64,000 nucleotides of DNA. Source: Monodelphis domestica. Lineage: Eukaryota > Chordata > Mammalia > Didelphimorphia > Didelphidae. The notes below the pieces were generated by a model, which was not told the origin of the DNA, searched no databases, and saw only the letters and a program-made list of their open reading frames with translations. Position 1 is the stretch's first letter. Each line of letters starts with the position of its first letter. The translations under genes were made by a program, and so were the position numbers. Positions 35,401-47,482 of this stretch are shown here, piece after piece. Location: the NCBI RefSeq assembly GCF_027887165.1, contig NC_077228.1, positions 106,838,043-106,902,042 of the forward strand, written 5' to 3'.

Positions 35401-37009
35401 TTTATCTTCATTTTAAGACACATTGGAGATGTTTTCTTTTTGTTGCCAATTTTCTCATCCAGGTAGGACCATATATCCAGAGGGAACTTGGAAGTGAGAG
35501 AAAAGATGATGCAAGTGGGGAAGAACAGCAGTATTACTCCAATAATAAACCTATTACAAGATTCTTGCATAAGCTTTGGAAACAGGGAAAATACTTTTGG
35601 TGTGTTGACATCTTCAATTTCTCCTAACAGCATAGACAGCATTTTTAGTGATGTTGGGATTCTGGCATATGTTTCAAGTATCCTTATTAATACAGGTGAA
35701 AAGAACAGTAATTACTAACTTTTTGTGTGCTGTGGACCAACCTGGTCTCCTACAGACCCCATCTCAGAATGTTGTAAAATGCCTAGGATTACAAAGGAAA
35801 CTATAATGAATGACAGTTTTAAAAATATTTTAAAATAAAAATTCACAGGCTCAAGTTAAGGACCCTACATACACACACACACCATAGAAATAAAGATGGT
35901 TGCAAATGAGAAACCTATTGAGATAGTTGTCTCTTAACAACACGAGGGAAAGACAGACCTCATCAAGAACTAGTCCATGCCCCAAAAAATCATTAAAGAT
36001 TTGAGGTCTGGGGTATCTCAAATGCCACAACTACTACTGCTGTATTTGTGCTGGTGCTCCCAAAGCAGGATGAAGACTGTTTTTAATTGCAGGTCACACA
36101 ACCAAACAAATCCTGTTACTTAGTATAAGACCTCCATTGTGATACGATTTTTTTTTTATATTAGCACATGATAAACTTGTAGAACTATTTGTAGCAGCTT
36201 TCAAAGAAATGTCCCCAAGGACAAGATCACCTGAGCACCTTCACCCTTTAGCAGTATCTTTAGACATAGCTTTCAGTTTCCTGGGGTAATGCTAATAAAG
36301 TTGGACTGGCCCAAGGAAGTAACTTTGGAGAGGGAGATTATACCTTCTATGTACTCTTAACTTCCACTACTCTTGGAAATAAATGTAGCACTCTGGACTG
36401 AAGTGAGAGCTTTGAATATTCCTCCACTTTTTACTTTACCATTGATAGAATGGAAACTATTGTCAATCATAAGTCTTGCAATAAAAAGAAAACTTACACT
36501 ACAAGTATAAATAACCCACTCATTGCCAATATAATGGTGCTGCTGGAAATATTTTGGAAGCTGAGAATTTCTCCAAGGACCAAGTGCAATGAACTTGTTT
36601 CTGGCCCAGAAAAATGAGCAGTTCTATCCTCTCCATTGGAGAAAATTTATAGACAGAAGATTTAATTTTTCAGAAGTTAACAGTCCATACTTAAGCTCTA
36701 CCTCCCAAGTTAGGGATTCAGAATATTAATATGAAGTAAGATATGAGCAATACAAAGAAACATGTGTTGATTCTAAGATGTAAGGTAAGAAATTTAAAAA
36801 AGAAATACAAAGAAACAAAAGTAAGCAGAACAAACAAAGAGCAATATATAAAATATCTACAACAATGTAACTGAAAAGATCACTTAAAGAGGGTAAATTC
36901 CAAGTAATAGAAAAACCAGCTAATGTCCAGAAAAATAGGTAATGAAATTTCCCTCCTCTACCATGACAGAAAGGTGGAGGACTACTAGGACAGATTATTA
37001 CCTAGATTG
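35401..37009. other. Intron 1 stretch, nothing assigned
   Basis: AT-rich, short ORFs only, a few CA units at 35,870. No ZBED6-like coding, repeat body or RNA gene recognised. Confidence 0.5.
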
Positions 37010-37640
37010 TCAAATATATTTATTAGGTCAGCAAGTATTTATTATATTTATCATGAGACAAACACTGTACTAAGTTCTGGAGATAGAAAGAATTGCAAAA
37101 AACAGCCCCTGCTCTCAAGGAGCTCAAAGTCTAATCGAAGAAACAACATGCAAATAACTACATACAAACAAAATATGTACAAGGCAAGTTGGAGGCAAAT
37201 CTCAGATGGAAGATACCAAGATGAAGAACTGGGAAATGCCTTTTTATAAAAGGTAGGACTTAATAGCCAAGACTTGCAAGAGATGAGGAGGGGAAAAAAT
37301 CCAGTAATAAGAGGACAGCCAGTAAAAATGCCTAAAGTGGGGAAATGTAATGCCTTCACTGAAGAAACAACGAGGAGGCCAGTGTCATTGGATTCCAGCA
37401 GATATGGGGAAAGATTGAGGTATAAAAAGACTGGAAAGCTAGAAAGGGGCCAGGTTATGATTTCAGATAGAAGATTTGATCCTTGAGGTGATAGGGAACC
37501 ACTGGAGTTTATTGAGTAAGGGAAGGGCAGTGGCATGTTAGCTTTGTGCTTTAGGAAGAGAAATTTGGCAGCAGAGTGAAGGGTGGATTGGAATGGGAAA
37601 AGACTGAGGCAAGCAAACCAAAGGACAGGCTAGTATAGGA
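37010..37640 (+). repeat. Moderately repeated marsupial sequence, unnamed here
   Basis: 'cagcccctgctctcaaggag', 'gaggccagtgtcattgg', 'gatagggaaccactggag' follow a recurring pattern I recognise from marsupial DNA but cannot name. Shorter relatives occur near 18.77, 24.75, 31.97, 45.43 and 46.92 kb. Confidence 0.6.
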
Positions 37641-38271
37641 GTCCAGGTAAATTGGATGTTTTGTTTATTTTTCCCTATCACAAGGGAAAGTGTCTTGGTA
37701 GTGTTGGTAACATTACTAATGTAAAGACAAAAGGCATCAGTAAATGTATTTTTCAAAATAAAATGACACTTGAAAACAGCATCCCAATGAAAGACTTTAT
37801 TGAAATTCAAATGCTATATCTCAGTTACTTTGTTAAGCTTCTTGTTATAAAGAAAATTTAGAAGATTTCCTCAGGATAATAATTTAGAAATATAAGCAGA
37901 TCCTTGTAATTATATGAACCCTGCAGTAGAGGGCTGCCAGGTGATCACTTTACAAACTTCTGGCCTTATCACCTGTAGTAGGAACTGATATGTTTATAGT
38001 TTATCCAAAAAAGGAGACCACTCCTTTGCCGGGATAGCAATAGTGGCATGCAAAAGCCTTATATCACTCCTGCTGCAGCAACTGTTGATAAATACTGGAA
38101 TGAAAGGTGTTCAAAAGTATAATAAGCAATGCTGTCCTGATATATTTGTAGAATAAAAGACTATGGCCAGCTTTAATCCAAGTTGCTATCCAAGTCCTAA
38201 ATGGCCCCATCCATAGTCTACAATCCAGATGTCTCTTTATAAACTGTCTTATCTCAAAAGTGGATAGACCA

Positions 38272-38458
38272 GGGGCAGCTAGGTGACTCTGGATTAAGAG
38301 CTAGGCCCAAAGATGAGAGATCCTGGGTTCAAATATGTCCTCAGACATTTCCTAGCTGTATACCTTGGGTAAATCACTTAATCCATTACAGTTCTTCTGC
38401 CTTAGAACCCATGCACAATATTGATTCTAAGATGAAAGGAGAGGGTTTTAAAAAAAAA
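38272..38458 (+). repeat. tRNA-derived SINE
   Basis: 'ggggcagctaggtgactctg' head, 'agatcctgggttcaaatatg' body, A-rich tail. Confidence 0.88.
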
Positions 38459-38789
38459 GATGTCAAAACTTTAAAAATATTAAACAAATGAGATTTCCTA
38501 AAGATAAATTTAAACTTTAACTGTGATTATTGGCTTTTAGCTTGCATATTATATACAGATAGCATAATTTAGAGTACTTACAGTTCTATTTCTTTTGTGC
38601 ATATGAGGTCAGTAATTACAAGCCAAAATCAGGTAATAGTGTTAAGTTACTACTAATAAACACAGTATAGCTGGCATATGTAGATATATATGAAAACTTT
38701 TGATTTGTTTTTTAAATGCTATAGAGATATTTGGGGAAAGAAAGGATTGAGACATACCTCATCAACAATATAAAGATTTTCTAGGGAAT

Positions 38790-39129
38790 CCTAAATAGAA
38801 ATGGAAGGTTGGCTGAAATAATATCTGAAGTGTTTGAAAAAATTATAAAGTACTAGTTGGCATAGAAAATTCCACCTTTTTTGCCTCTCCTTTTTGTGTA
38901 ATATAGCACTGAAAGACATTGCACTAGCATTGCCTTGGGGTTTGGGTAAGCAAAACCAGGCAAGTGACTTTTTAAAATACTTAAAAAAAATAAAAGATAG
39001 TGATAAAACCATGTAGTAAAGTGAACTGATTTTGGTTTTTATTGTATCTTTGTTGTGTTTATTTTTTTTTTGTCTGAATATGTGAGGTCATGAAAAATAA
39101 AAACATTTCTCTCCCCTCCCCCCCTTCCC
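38790..39129. other. Intron 1 stretch, nothing assigned
   Basis: AT-rich with a C-rich run near 39,110-39,140. No feature supported. Confidence 0.4.
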
Positions 39130-39570
39130 CCCTTCCCCCTCTCCCTACCTTTTTTGGGTAGAGATTGGCATAGTATCTTTATTCACCTCCCTGTAGTCAA
39201 CAGTAAGCTGCCAGGTATTATTTGCTTTCCTCAAAAGCATGGGGTTGTTTAAGGGGATCTAATATAATGGAATCCTCTAGTTTCCTTCATGTCCATTACT
39301 AGAGAAGAAATATCCTTCACCTTACTGGGGACCCAATATTGTTTTATGTTAAATTCATGGGATATTTCAGGTAACTCTAAAGGTTCCCATCTGGCCCGAA
39401 ATCACATCTAGTGATTGCTGAAAGGGATTGCACAAACACTGAGCACGTAGCATCCCTTTCTTCCATTTGTTGGCCTCTGTACCACCACTCACCATGATCC
39501 TAATGGGGCTAGGGCTTTTGGAAGAGAGCTCAGGCTTGGGTAGGGTTCAGTAACCAGGTGCTTAATTTTC
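39130..39570 (-). pseudogene. Endogenous retrovirus pol fossil (RT region)
   Basis: The minus strand reads a retroviral-type RT segment, with NNPMLLRKANNTWQLTVDYR at about 39,245-39,186. The WQLTVDYR.VNK motif is the classic start of the retroviral RT fingers. The fragment is broken, with several breaks, and I could not pair it with LTRs. It is antisense to ZC3H11A within intron 1. Family not settled (class I or ERV-L-like); age probably old. Confidence 0.72.
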
Positions 39571-40139
39571 CAAGTACTGTTTTTCAGGTATATTCATGGC
39601 TGGCCATCAGTCACTTTCTTATAAATCCCATGTTTTAGAAGCTACATCCAAATCATCTTCTCAAGGATGGTGTTATCTCCTTTCTGCCCCCAACTTTGTG
39701 AATTCTCCATTTGCCCAGTCACAATTGTTCCAGCATTCAGCTCACATTTCACCAATTTGATTAGCCTATACATTATGATTGTGTGATGGAGATACATAAC
39801 GAAAGTCTGAAACCATTCCAGTGAGGATCTACCCAGAAGGCAGGTTCTGCAAGTCCATTTACTTTAGGAACTTTCTTCCCTTCCATAGTAGATCTCCCTC
39901 TCAGAGTTGATGTTTGCATCAGAGATTCATTTTTACAAGACCAAGTACAAATAACTCCATATCTTAATCACCTAAAAAGTGACAAAGATCATGTTCCTTG
40001 TGGGGACTTTTACAGATTTTGTTGGCTCTGTAAAAAGAGGGTCTCCCAGGCCATGGGAATCCAAAGCAATAAAGCCTTTTAGCACTGGCTCACTTGGGGG
40101 CCTTCAAAACTTTTTTTCAATACCCCCCCCCCACACACA

Positions 40140-40260
40140 AACATTTTATTTATTTTACAGTTGCATATACAAACACTTTTTGACAATTGTTTTCTGGCAT
40201 TTTAGAATTCAGATTTCTCCTTCCCTACTCTACTCCTCTTTCCCTGAATAAAAAATTCTT
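40140..40260 (-). mobile_element. L1 3'UTR fragment, antisense
   Basis: 'aacactttttgacaattg' and 'cattttagaattcagattt' match the L1 3'UTR next to its tail. Short and diverged. The stretch 39,571-41,041 around it holds nothing else I can assign. Confidence 0.55.
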
Positions 40261-41055
40261 GACACCATTTAAAAAATCATTTCAATCATTCCACAACAAT
40301 TGAGCAAAGCTCAGTCTCCTTATTTGTTAGTTTACTGAAAACTGAATTACTTCCATAATACTGATCAATTTTTAAAATTTATACTTACTGAATTCCACTC
40401 CTCAATTTTTAAAATTAAATTTCAAAAAATTAAATTAAAAGGCCCTAAATATCTATTTGTGAATATATCAATTTTTAACAATTGAAGGGTTTTTTCTTTA
40501 AATTGATCCCTTGGGAATTTGTAGAACAAGGAGAAACCCAAGTTAACTGGCCAGTGGAATTAAAATATTTACTATAGATGCCTTTAAATAAGGACAGTAA
40601 ATGGCACTAAACATGCCAAAAAATTTTTTATAATTTATAATGTCATGATTAAAAGATTTGCACAGGATATAGTTAAAGACACACAGAAACAATTTTGGCT
40701 AAGTTACTCTTCATTTTCCAAAGAGAATGCTTGTCTGACTTTTAAAGTAATCTGTTAAAAAAAAAAATCCAAAACCCTGGATGCCTCATGAAGCTGGTTT
40801 CTTGGCTTGTCAAAAAATTACTTTGGACATTTTTATCTTGACTAAGAATAAACAGTCTGCTTTTTGGTGTGTCTGTTAATTGGTAAAATGAATATGGACA
40901 AGGTGATCCTCACCATGTAAAAGTTTTTACATTAAGATGTATTATAGTAGGACTGGATATACAATTATTAAAAAGGGGAAAAGTGTGGGGATTTTCTCTT
41001 AGTAAAACTTTTTTAAAACCCATTTTTATTTTAAGTAATACAAGATCTGATTTTT

Positions 41056-42002
41056 TGAGAGCATTGTGAAATTATAATATGAATAATTCTGAGTACATTA
41101 AATTGAAACATTTTCTACAAACAAAAAAGTTTTAAAGATTAAAAGGAAAGAAGAAAAGTGGGGGAAAATTTTTTTCTAGACAATCTCATGGATAGAGGTC
41201 TCATATCTAAAATATATAGAGAACCGTGTCAAATTTAGAAGAATAAAAAATAAAAATAAAAATAAATGGGCAAAAGATATTAAGAGAGTTTTCAGATGAA
41301 GAAATCAAAGCCAAATATAGGTATATGAAAAATGTTCTAAATTACTACTGATTAGAGAACTACAAATCAAAACAATTCTGAGGTATTATATCAGCCTGGC
41401 TAAAACAACAAAATGACAAATGTTGGAGGGGATGTGGGGAAATGGTCACACTAATGCACTGTTGATGGAATTGTGAACTGATCCAACTATTTTGGAGAGT
41501 AGTTTGGAATAATACCCAGAGAGTTCTAAAACTGTGTACCATTGCTGGGTGTGTTTCCCAAGGAGATCAGGGGAAAAGGAAAAGAATCTCTTTGTTCCAA
41601 AATATTTATAGCAGCTCTCTTGTTGGTGGTAATAAAGAACTGGAAATTATGGAGAAGTCCATCAGTTGTGGAATGGCTAAACAAATTGTCATATATGATT
41701 GTAACAGAATACTACTGCACCATAAGAAATAATGAGCAGGTTAATTTTTTTAAAACTTGGAAAGAACATGAGATAATGAGGAGTGAAATAAATAGAACCA
41801 AGAGAACATTGCATAGAGCTGCAGATTTAATATTCGAAGAATAATTTGTGAATGTTCACATCCAGAGATGAGCTAAAAAATGGAACCATGAAAGATATCT
41901 ATCTTTCCACATATATCTGTTGCTGAATGATGCCTTCTTTGGGGTAAGGAGGGAAGAGAAGTACTGAGATACCTGGGAATAAATTCTAATAATAAATTTT
42001 TA
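41056..42002 (+). mobile_element. 5'-truncated L1, older subfamily, with target duplication
   Basis: AAGATCTGATTTTT occurs at 41,042-41,055 and 42,003-42,016. The body holds the ORF2 C-terminus (an open 100-codon stretch from 41,542 with SKIFIAALLLVVIKNWKLW and IVTEYYCTIRNNEQ) and a 3'UTR. It ends just before a candidate splice acceptor of ZC3H11A. Confidence 0.9.
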
Positions 42003-42034
42003 AAGATCTGATTTTTCCTTCTTTTTCATTTTAG

Positions 42035-42086
42035 GTTTGGGGATATTCCCTGCTCCAAAAAGTCCTGGAAATTTGACTAGTGTTGT
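42035..42086 (+). other. ZC3H11A: Candidate 5'UTR exon of ZC3H11A
   Basis: A good acceptor (CTTTTTCATTTTAG ending 42,034) and a strong donor (GTGAGT from 42,087) bound 52 bases. Not repeat-like. This is a splice-site inference only; the acceptor tract partly comes from the L1 target duplication. Confidence 0.35.
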
Positions 42087-42089
42087 GTG

Positions 42090-43340
42090 AGTAAAAGGTG
42101 TCCACATTTTATTTTAAAATGCTAAATAGTATTTAATTTTTTGTTTCATCTTGGATAGAGTTTGACAAGATTTAGCTAGAGATTGTGCAGCTTATATAAG
42201 AATCAACATTCTTTTAAGTTATTGGGGCTGATTTAAAAATCTAGAGCAAACCTTAAGCATAGTAATATTTTTATTTAAACATTTTTGTTACATCATGTCA
42301 CTATCATTGCAAAATTAAGAGTTCACTTATCTGAATAGACATTTTATAAATTCCTTGTTTGTAGTCAGTGTCTTAAAAAAATTGAAACTGAGCTGCTCAA
42401 GCAAGTCTTTGCATGGCTAATACTTAATGCCTTGCTAGTGGAATTATTGATTTAAAGGAAATGTTGTCTTTCCCCAAATGTTAAACTCCCTATGTTTTAT
42501 AACTGTGTTCAGGATGGCTTCTCTGCTTCTCTGCCTTCTTTAGTTTGCTATACCATACCATTCAGTTGTCACTATTCTAATCATTTCCATCTATTTTGTT
42601 AAAGATCATTTGGAAATGCTAATGTTATACATGCATCCATACTATACACATTCATATGTGTAAGACTTATTTCATCAACATTTGTGGGCTGGTCCAAGAT
42701 TCAGCCTTTTAAAAAAAGATACCTTGATTCTAAGTTTGTATCATTTTTTAAAATGCAGTCAAACCTAAAGATTTTTATGATATGCTTTAAAGATGAAAAA
42801 TCACTCAGATGCTTTGATTATGCACATTTGTGTATATGTGTTTGTGTGTATAAAACAATTTGTATATATGTATATGATTATATACATAGATATACACATA
42901 ACTATACTTTCACTTGCAAGTGTATTTTCAGTATACAGATAATAAAGATGGGGGAAGGTTTCTGTTTTTTCTTAATAGGTGAAGAAATCTTGAAGACCAG
43001 AATTGGATATTATTCAATTTTTTGTTTTTCTTTTTTTAAAAAAAAATTTAATTGTCCGGCTGTGGAAGATGGATCTTTTTTTGTAGCCCTTTGAATTTCA
43101 AGTTCATCTTTAAATGAACTACTTTTTTTTTTTTTTGGAAGAGATAACTAACCCTGGCTGTCTCCAGTCTGACAGAGGTTATTCGAATGGACTTATTCTT
43201 CCAATAGTTGGGAGATGTTTAAAAAGCACAGCCTGTGTTTGAATTGTGGCTGAGAGGTGTTTCCTTGGCAATGTGAGGAGGAAAATTCTTTCTGCCCCTT
43301 TATTATTAATTCATGGATTGAGTGTTGGTTCGACCTACAG
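42090..43340. other. Intronic stretch, nothing assigned
   Basis: AT-rich. No repeat body recognised; short ORFs only. The part 43,045-43,340 looks less repeat-like. Confidence 0.4.
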
Positions 43341-43398
43341 GAGTAATAAATTGGAATTCATTGAAGACAGACGTTCCTGTTGAGGTCATCCAGCTAAT
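43341..43398 (+). other. ZC3H11A: Candidate 5'UTR exon of ZC3H11A
   Basis: An acceptor-like CGACCTACAG ends at 43,340, and the donor GTAAGT starts at 43,399 after CCAGCTAAT. Unlike its surroundings the block is not AT-monotonous. The acceptor has a weak pyrimidine tract. Splice-site inference only. Confidence 0.4.
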
Positions 43399-44477
43399 GT
43401 AAGTATGGAGATAGCTCATTTACCATTTTTAAAAGAAGTAGATATTTATATAATTCAAACTACAGTTATTTAGTATAATAAGTTTACATAATTTTCAGAA
43501 GCACAAATTGAGCATTTTATGCTTTTTAGGAAAATGAGCATCTTTTACAATAAGTCTGTAAGAGATGGATTTGTACTTGATTTTTTTCAACAGATATTCT
43601 AGCACTGAACTTGACTGTTAAAAAAATGGCTTACTGGCTAATTGAATTTAATTTTATTTGTTATTCTGTTTCTTTTTTTTTTAATGATGAATTTTTCTCA
43701 GAGAATACAAAGAATTGTTAATTCTTCTGCTTATATTTTGGGAGAATATAGTTTTCTGGTATAGCACCTACATTATTAAATATTGAAGGCACTACTGTCT
43801 GTTACTTAGCCTAGCCATATCACTGAACTTTATATAACATTATAACTGTACTACTTCAAATAAAGTTTTCCTGTGAAAATATATTTAAAAACGCTTCTCA
43901 CAAGTGAGTGAAAAGTTGAACTGTTTACTGATAGCACCTTTCAGAAGTCTCTGTCCTTCACAATCAATTCAGCAATCTCATTTTTTTCAGTGCCTACTTT
44001 GTGCTAAGTACTATAGGCAGGGTAATAACCAAGACAAAAATATCCCATCCCACCCCAGCTTCAAGTATCTTAAATTTTGCCAAGTTAGAAGGAGGAATAT
44101 AATATGTACACTGAAAAGTAAATAAGATGTAATTTTAGGGTAGAGAGAACTTTTTCTAAGAATTTTTGAATTAGGAAAGACAATCAAAGGTGTCACCTAA
44201 ACTGTGGTTTGAAGAATGCTAATGATAGTAAGAGGTAGAAAGAAAGAAGGAGTCACAGAAAAATGAGATATGCCAGGGGGGCCAGTTCAAGAATTTTTGT
44301 GAACTTGTAGTTAGCATGAAGCTTCTTGATATTTTTATCTTTCACTTAACCAAATACTGAAGCCAAAGAATGCATGAAATGAAAGTTCCATGATTGATCA
44401 TCTATGAATTACTTCTTAGTGGGCTTGAGTAATAGAGCTGTCTGCTGCACATTGAAACAAGCCTGAACTTGGTGAAG
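43399..44477. other. Intronic stretch, nothing assigned
   Basis: AT-rich. A short MIR-like 'gcctactttgtgctaagtac' lies near 43,993. No gene seen. Confidence 0.4.
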
Positions 44478-44481
44478 TAGA

Positions 44482-45406
44482 TGTGACAAGGAAATCACTT
44501 TAAAAGACTGATATATATTAATTTAAGGTCGCCAAGGAATTCAGCTATGTAATTCCTAAATGAAACTCAAGTCAGCAGTCAACCTTTTATAGAGTTTAAT
44601 TACAAACAGGAGGAAGAAAGGAATTAGAGATAGAGAGAGAGAGGGGAGAGAAGGGAATAGGGCTTAAATACCCCTTCTGTTTAGGTTGGACCAAAAGGCC
44701 CAAGCCCTTAGATAGCTGAGGCAAAGAAAAGAGATCAGTCCCTATCACTCACGTGACCAAAATGGAGAAACAGTCTCAGGGGTCTCCACCTCCAGCTTCC
44801 TTCAGAGCAAAACTTCTCAAAGCACCACCTCTCAGAGACAAAAACCTCTCCAACCAACCACCCCTCAGTCCTCAGACCCCTCTATCTTTAAGGAAACCAT
44901 CCAAGTTCCCTCCACTCAGTTCTCACATCTACCAATCACTGTCCATGTCTTCCCTGTGTCAGTGGTGGCTCTAGCTTAACCCAGGACCGCCCAGAGGTCT
45001 GTGGCTTTGCACATGTCTGTTGAAGGTCATATTCTCAAATAATTAAATCTTGATCCTTTGCTGCAGCCCTTCCTAAATCCTGTTAGGACTGAGTGGGGTG
45101 GAAATTGTATTTTCCAAGACCTGGTTCTGTCATTCCAAGTATCTCTATTGTATCAATTCTAAAATCAATCATGACTCAAAGAACTTCCTGTTCTATGCTT
45201 AAGCATAGGTCAAAGCCCTTTCCATTGTTCAGCAAAAGGTTTCTGTCCTACAGTAATCTTAAGAAGGGAGGAGGAGGAACCTCCCATGCCAATGGGGTTC
45301 ACATTCCAATAGAGTTCCCACTATCAATAGGAAATTTTTCAAGTATGAAATTTCCCAATGGTGAAATTTTCAACATTTATAAGTCTAAGAAATTTTAAGG
45401 TTTACA
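44482..45406 (-). mobile_element. Solo LTR, family D, with 4-bp target duplication
   Basis: A 925-base element with TGTGACAAGG...AAGGTTTACA ends, flanked by TAGA at 44,478-44,481 and 45,407-45,410. Antisense orientation is shown by TATTTAA (near 44,666) and ATTAAA (near 44,598) signals read on the minus strand. Only a handful of differences from the 49.04-kb copy are visible over the first 100 bases, so it is fairly young. Confidence 0.92.
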
Positions 45407-46094
45407 TAGAAGAGAGATTAGGTAATCAATGATAAGTATTGATTAGGCACCTACCCTGTGTCCAGTACTATACAAGTTGCTAGGGATATAAGTGTGAAAA
45501 ATTAAGCTATCTTTAGTTGCAAGGAGCTTATAATGGTGGGAAGAAATATGCATAAAACATATACAAAACTTACATAAAGTGAATAAATACAAATATATAT
45601 GGAGTAGTTTATGATAATAAAAGCATGACATAACAGGAGGTAAATAATGTACATAAAGTGTTCTGTAAACATTTTTGTGAACATTAAAGCACTATGCATT
45701 TTAATTTTTCCTCTGAAGAAGCAGTGAGTTTTGGTTGTACAAAGTAGTCCTCTCAGCCTGGCAGTATGTGTATCTGTCATCAGTCAGGAGATCAGGAAGA
45801 AAGCAAATAACTTACTTTCAGAAGCCAGAGATTTGTCTCTAGAAGGCTTCAATGACAAAAATTCTTCTTTTAGTTCACAGACAGAGCAATTTGAGTTTAA
45901 AATATATTAAATTTTATTCTGTTCCCTTGTAGCCCCTATTAATGAATTTGGATATAAATGCAGCCATTTTCATTATTATGTAAACGTATGTCCAGGTATA
46001 AGGGAGTTCAGAGGCTTGTGATTTTAATTTATTCCAGTAAAATAATATATACTTTTCTAAGTCAGAGTCATTTGCTTTTAAAATAAGAATCAGA

Positions 46095-46305
46095 TGTTTG
46101 TGTAATTTAACAGTAGAGTGATACAGTATAGAGGATGAAAGTTGAATTTTGTGATCCAAGGTTGAATCCCAGTGCTTCTGTGTTCTAGCTTTGTAATCTT
46201 GGGAAAGCCACAACTTTTCTGGACCTGAAGTTTCCTCAACTGTGAAATGAAGAATTGGACTGGATGATCTCTAAGGCCCTTTCTAGATCCAGGATCCAAT
46301 GAATC
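46095..46305 (+). repeat. tRNA-derived SINE, same family as at 34.4 kb
   Basis: 'gaagtttcctcaactgtgaa' and 'ggactggatgatctctaagg' mark its 3' half. Confidence 0.75.
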
Positions 46306-46680
46306 CTTGTGGAGCAGTTTTCAAATGGGAAAAAGAAACTTAGATTTATTTCTACCCTTGCCAAAATATAGCATGTAGATTGCACAGTAATCATCTAAGC
46401 ATTAGAAAAATTATTTGGGTCATTCATTTAGTTCACAGCATTGATTGAGCATTCACACTCTTCTGAGGAATATATTAGATCCCATAGGAAATACAAAAAA
46501 GAAAATGAAGGTATGGATATTATCTGCAAGGATTTTATAGTCAACTGATTTATATAGTATCCACACAGAAATTATATGAAAGTATGTTTACAAAGCAATA
46601 TAAATGAAAAAAAAATGGTAAAGCATATATGTGGAAGTATGGATTATCATCATTGAATACTACATATACAACTAGAATAG

Positions 46681-46800
46681 AGAGACAGTGTGGTTTAGTT
46701 TATTGGATAGAAAGCAAGCCTCAGAGTCAGAGAAACCTGGGTTCAAGTCCCAACCTTGATACATACTGACTTTGTGACTGGGCAAATCACATAACTGTTT
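46681..46800 (+). repeat. tRNA-derived SINE, 5' part
   Basis: 'agacagtgtggtttagttta', 'aaacctgggttcaagtccc' and 'gactgggcaaatcacataac' are the head and body of a second SINE type. Confidence 0.7.
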
Positions 46801-47027
46801 ACACACAAGTGGCACAGGAAGTTCATGAGACTGTAGATTGCATTGAAGGTGCCAATATGCATCAGTAGAGAGAGTTCCCTATACTAATGAAATCATTGGT
46901 CTGTTACAAACCAAGAAATAATACAACAAGCATTTATGGAAATCCTCTTATGCCCAGAACATTGTGCTAAGCACTAGAGGAGATACAGAGTATGGTGCCA
47001 TCCCTGTTCTTGAGATCATAGTCTAGA

Positions 47028-47216
47028 CAGTGGTTCTCAAACTTTCTAATGCCGTGACCCCACAATACAGTTCCTCATGTTGTGACCCCAAACCAAAAAA
47101 AATTTTTGGTGGCTACTTCAAAACTGTAATTTTGCTACAGTTATGATTTGGAATGTAAATACCTGATATGCATTATGTATTCTCATTGCTACAAATTGAG
47201 AGGTTGAGAACCGATG
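47028..47216 (+). mobile_element. Non-autonomous hAT element, SPIN/URR1-like
   Basis: Starts CAGTGGTTCTCAAACTTTCT, ends GGTTGAGAACCGATG, and carries 'acagttcctcatgttgtgac' and 'cagttatgatttggaatg' as in the short SPIN/URR1-type elements of mammals. Both flanks contain TCTAG, the likely core of an 8-bp duplication. It interrupts the repeat at 46.92-47.02 kb. No transposase. Confidence 0.75.
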
Positions 47217-47428
47217 ATCTAGTAGAAAGATAAGATACCAACACAGATTTTGTACTGTTATTTTATAATCAAAATCATCATGAAAAGTTAGGGATTAGGA
47301 GATGTTCCTCATATGCTTCAATTTATATTCCCTTCTATCTAAAGGTAAACATTTTAAAGAAGATTTCAGTGGTTGAATTGCCTGTGGAAGATTGAGACCA
47401 TTTGAGTTGGAGTCTGGTTCTCTTCTAG

Positions 47429-47482
47429 AGAAGTAGTGGCTTGGTTTCAAGCCTCAGCATTTGATCTAAGGATCTGGCCAGC
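47429..47482 (+). other. ZC3H11A: 5'UTR part of the first coding exon
   Basis: TTCTCTTCTAG ends at 47,428 and is the better acceptor. AGATTTCAG ending 47,369 is an alternative that would lengthen the exon leftwards. The UTR runs into GGCCAGC directly before the start codon. Confidence 0.6.

Noticed and set aside
37051-37536. A 161-codon minus-strand ORF rich in hydrophobic residues
   Set aside because: It is antisense to a moderately repeated marsupial sequence with several relatives in the window. No conserved protein motif.
47341-47428. Acceptor TTTCAG ending 47,369 for the first coding exon
   Set aside because: Kept only as an alternative; TTCTCTTCTAG ending 47,428 has the better pyrimidine tract. 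The choice does not affect the protein.
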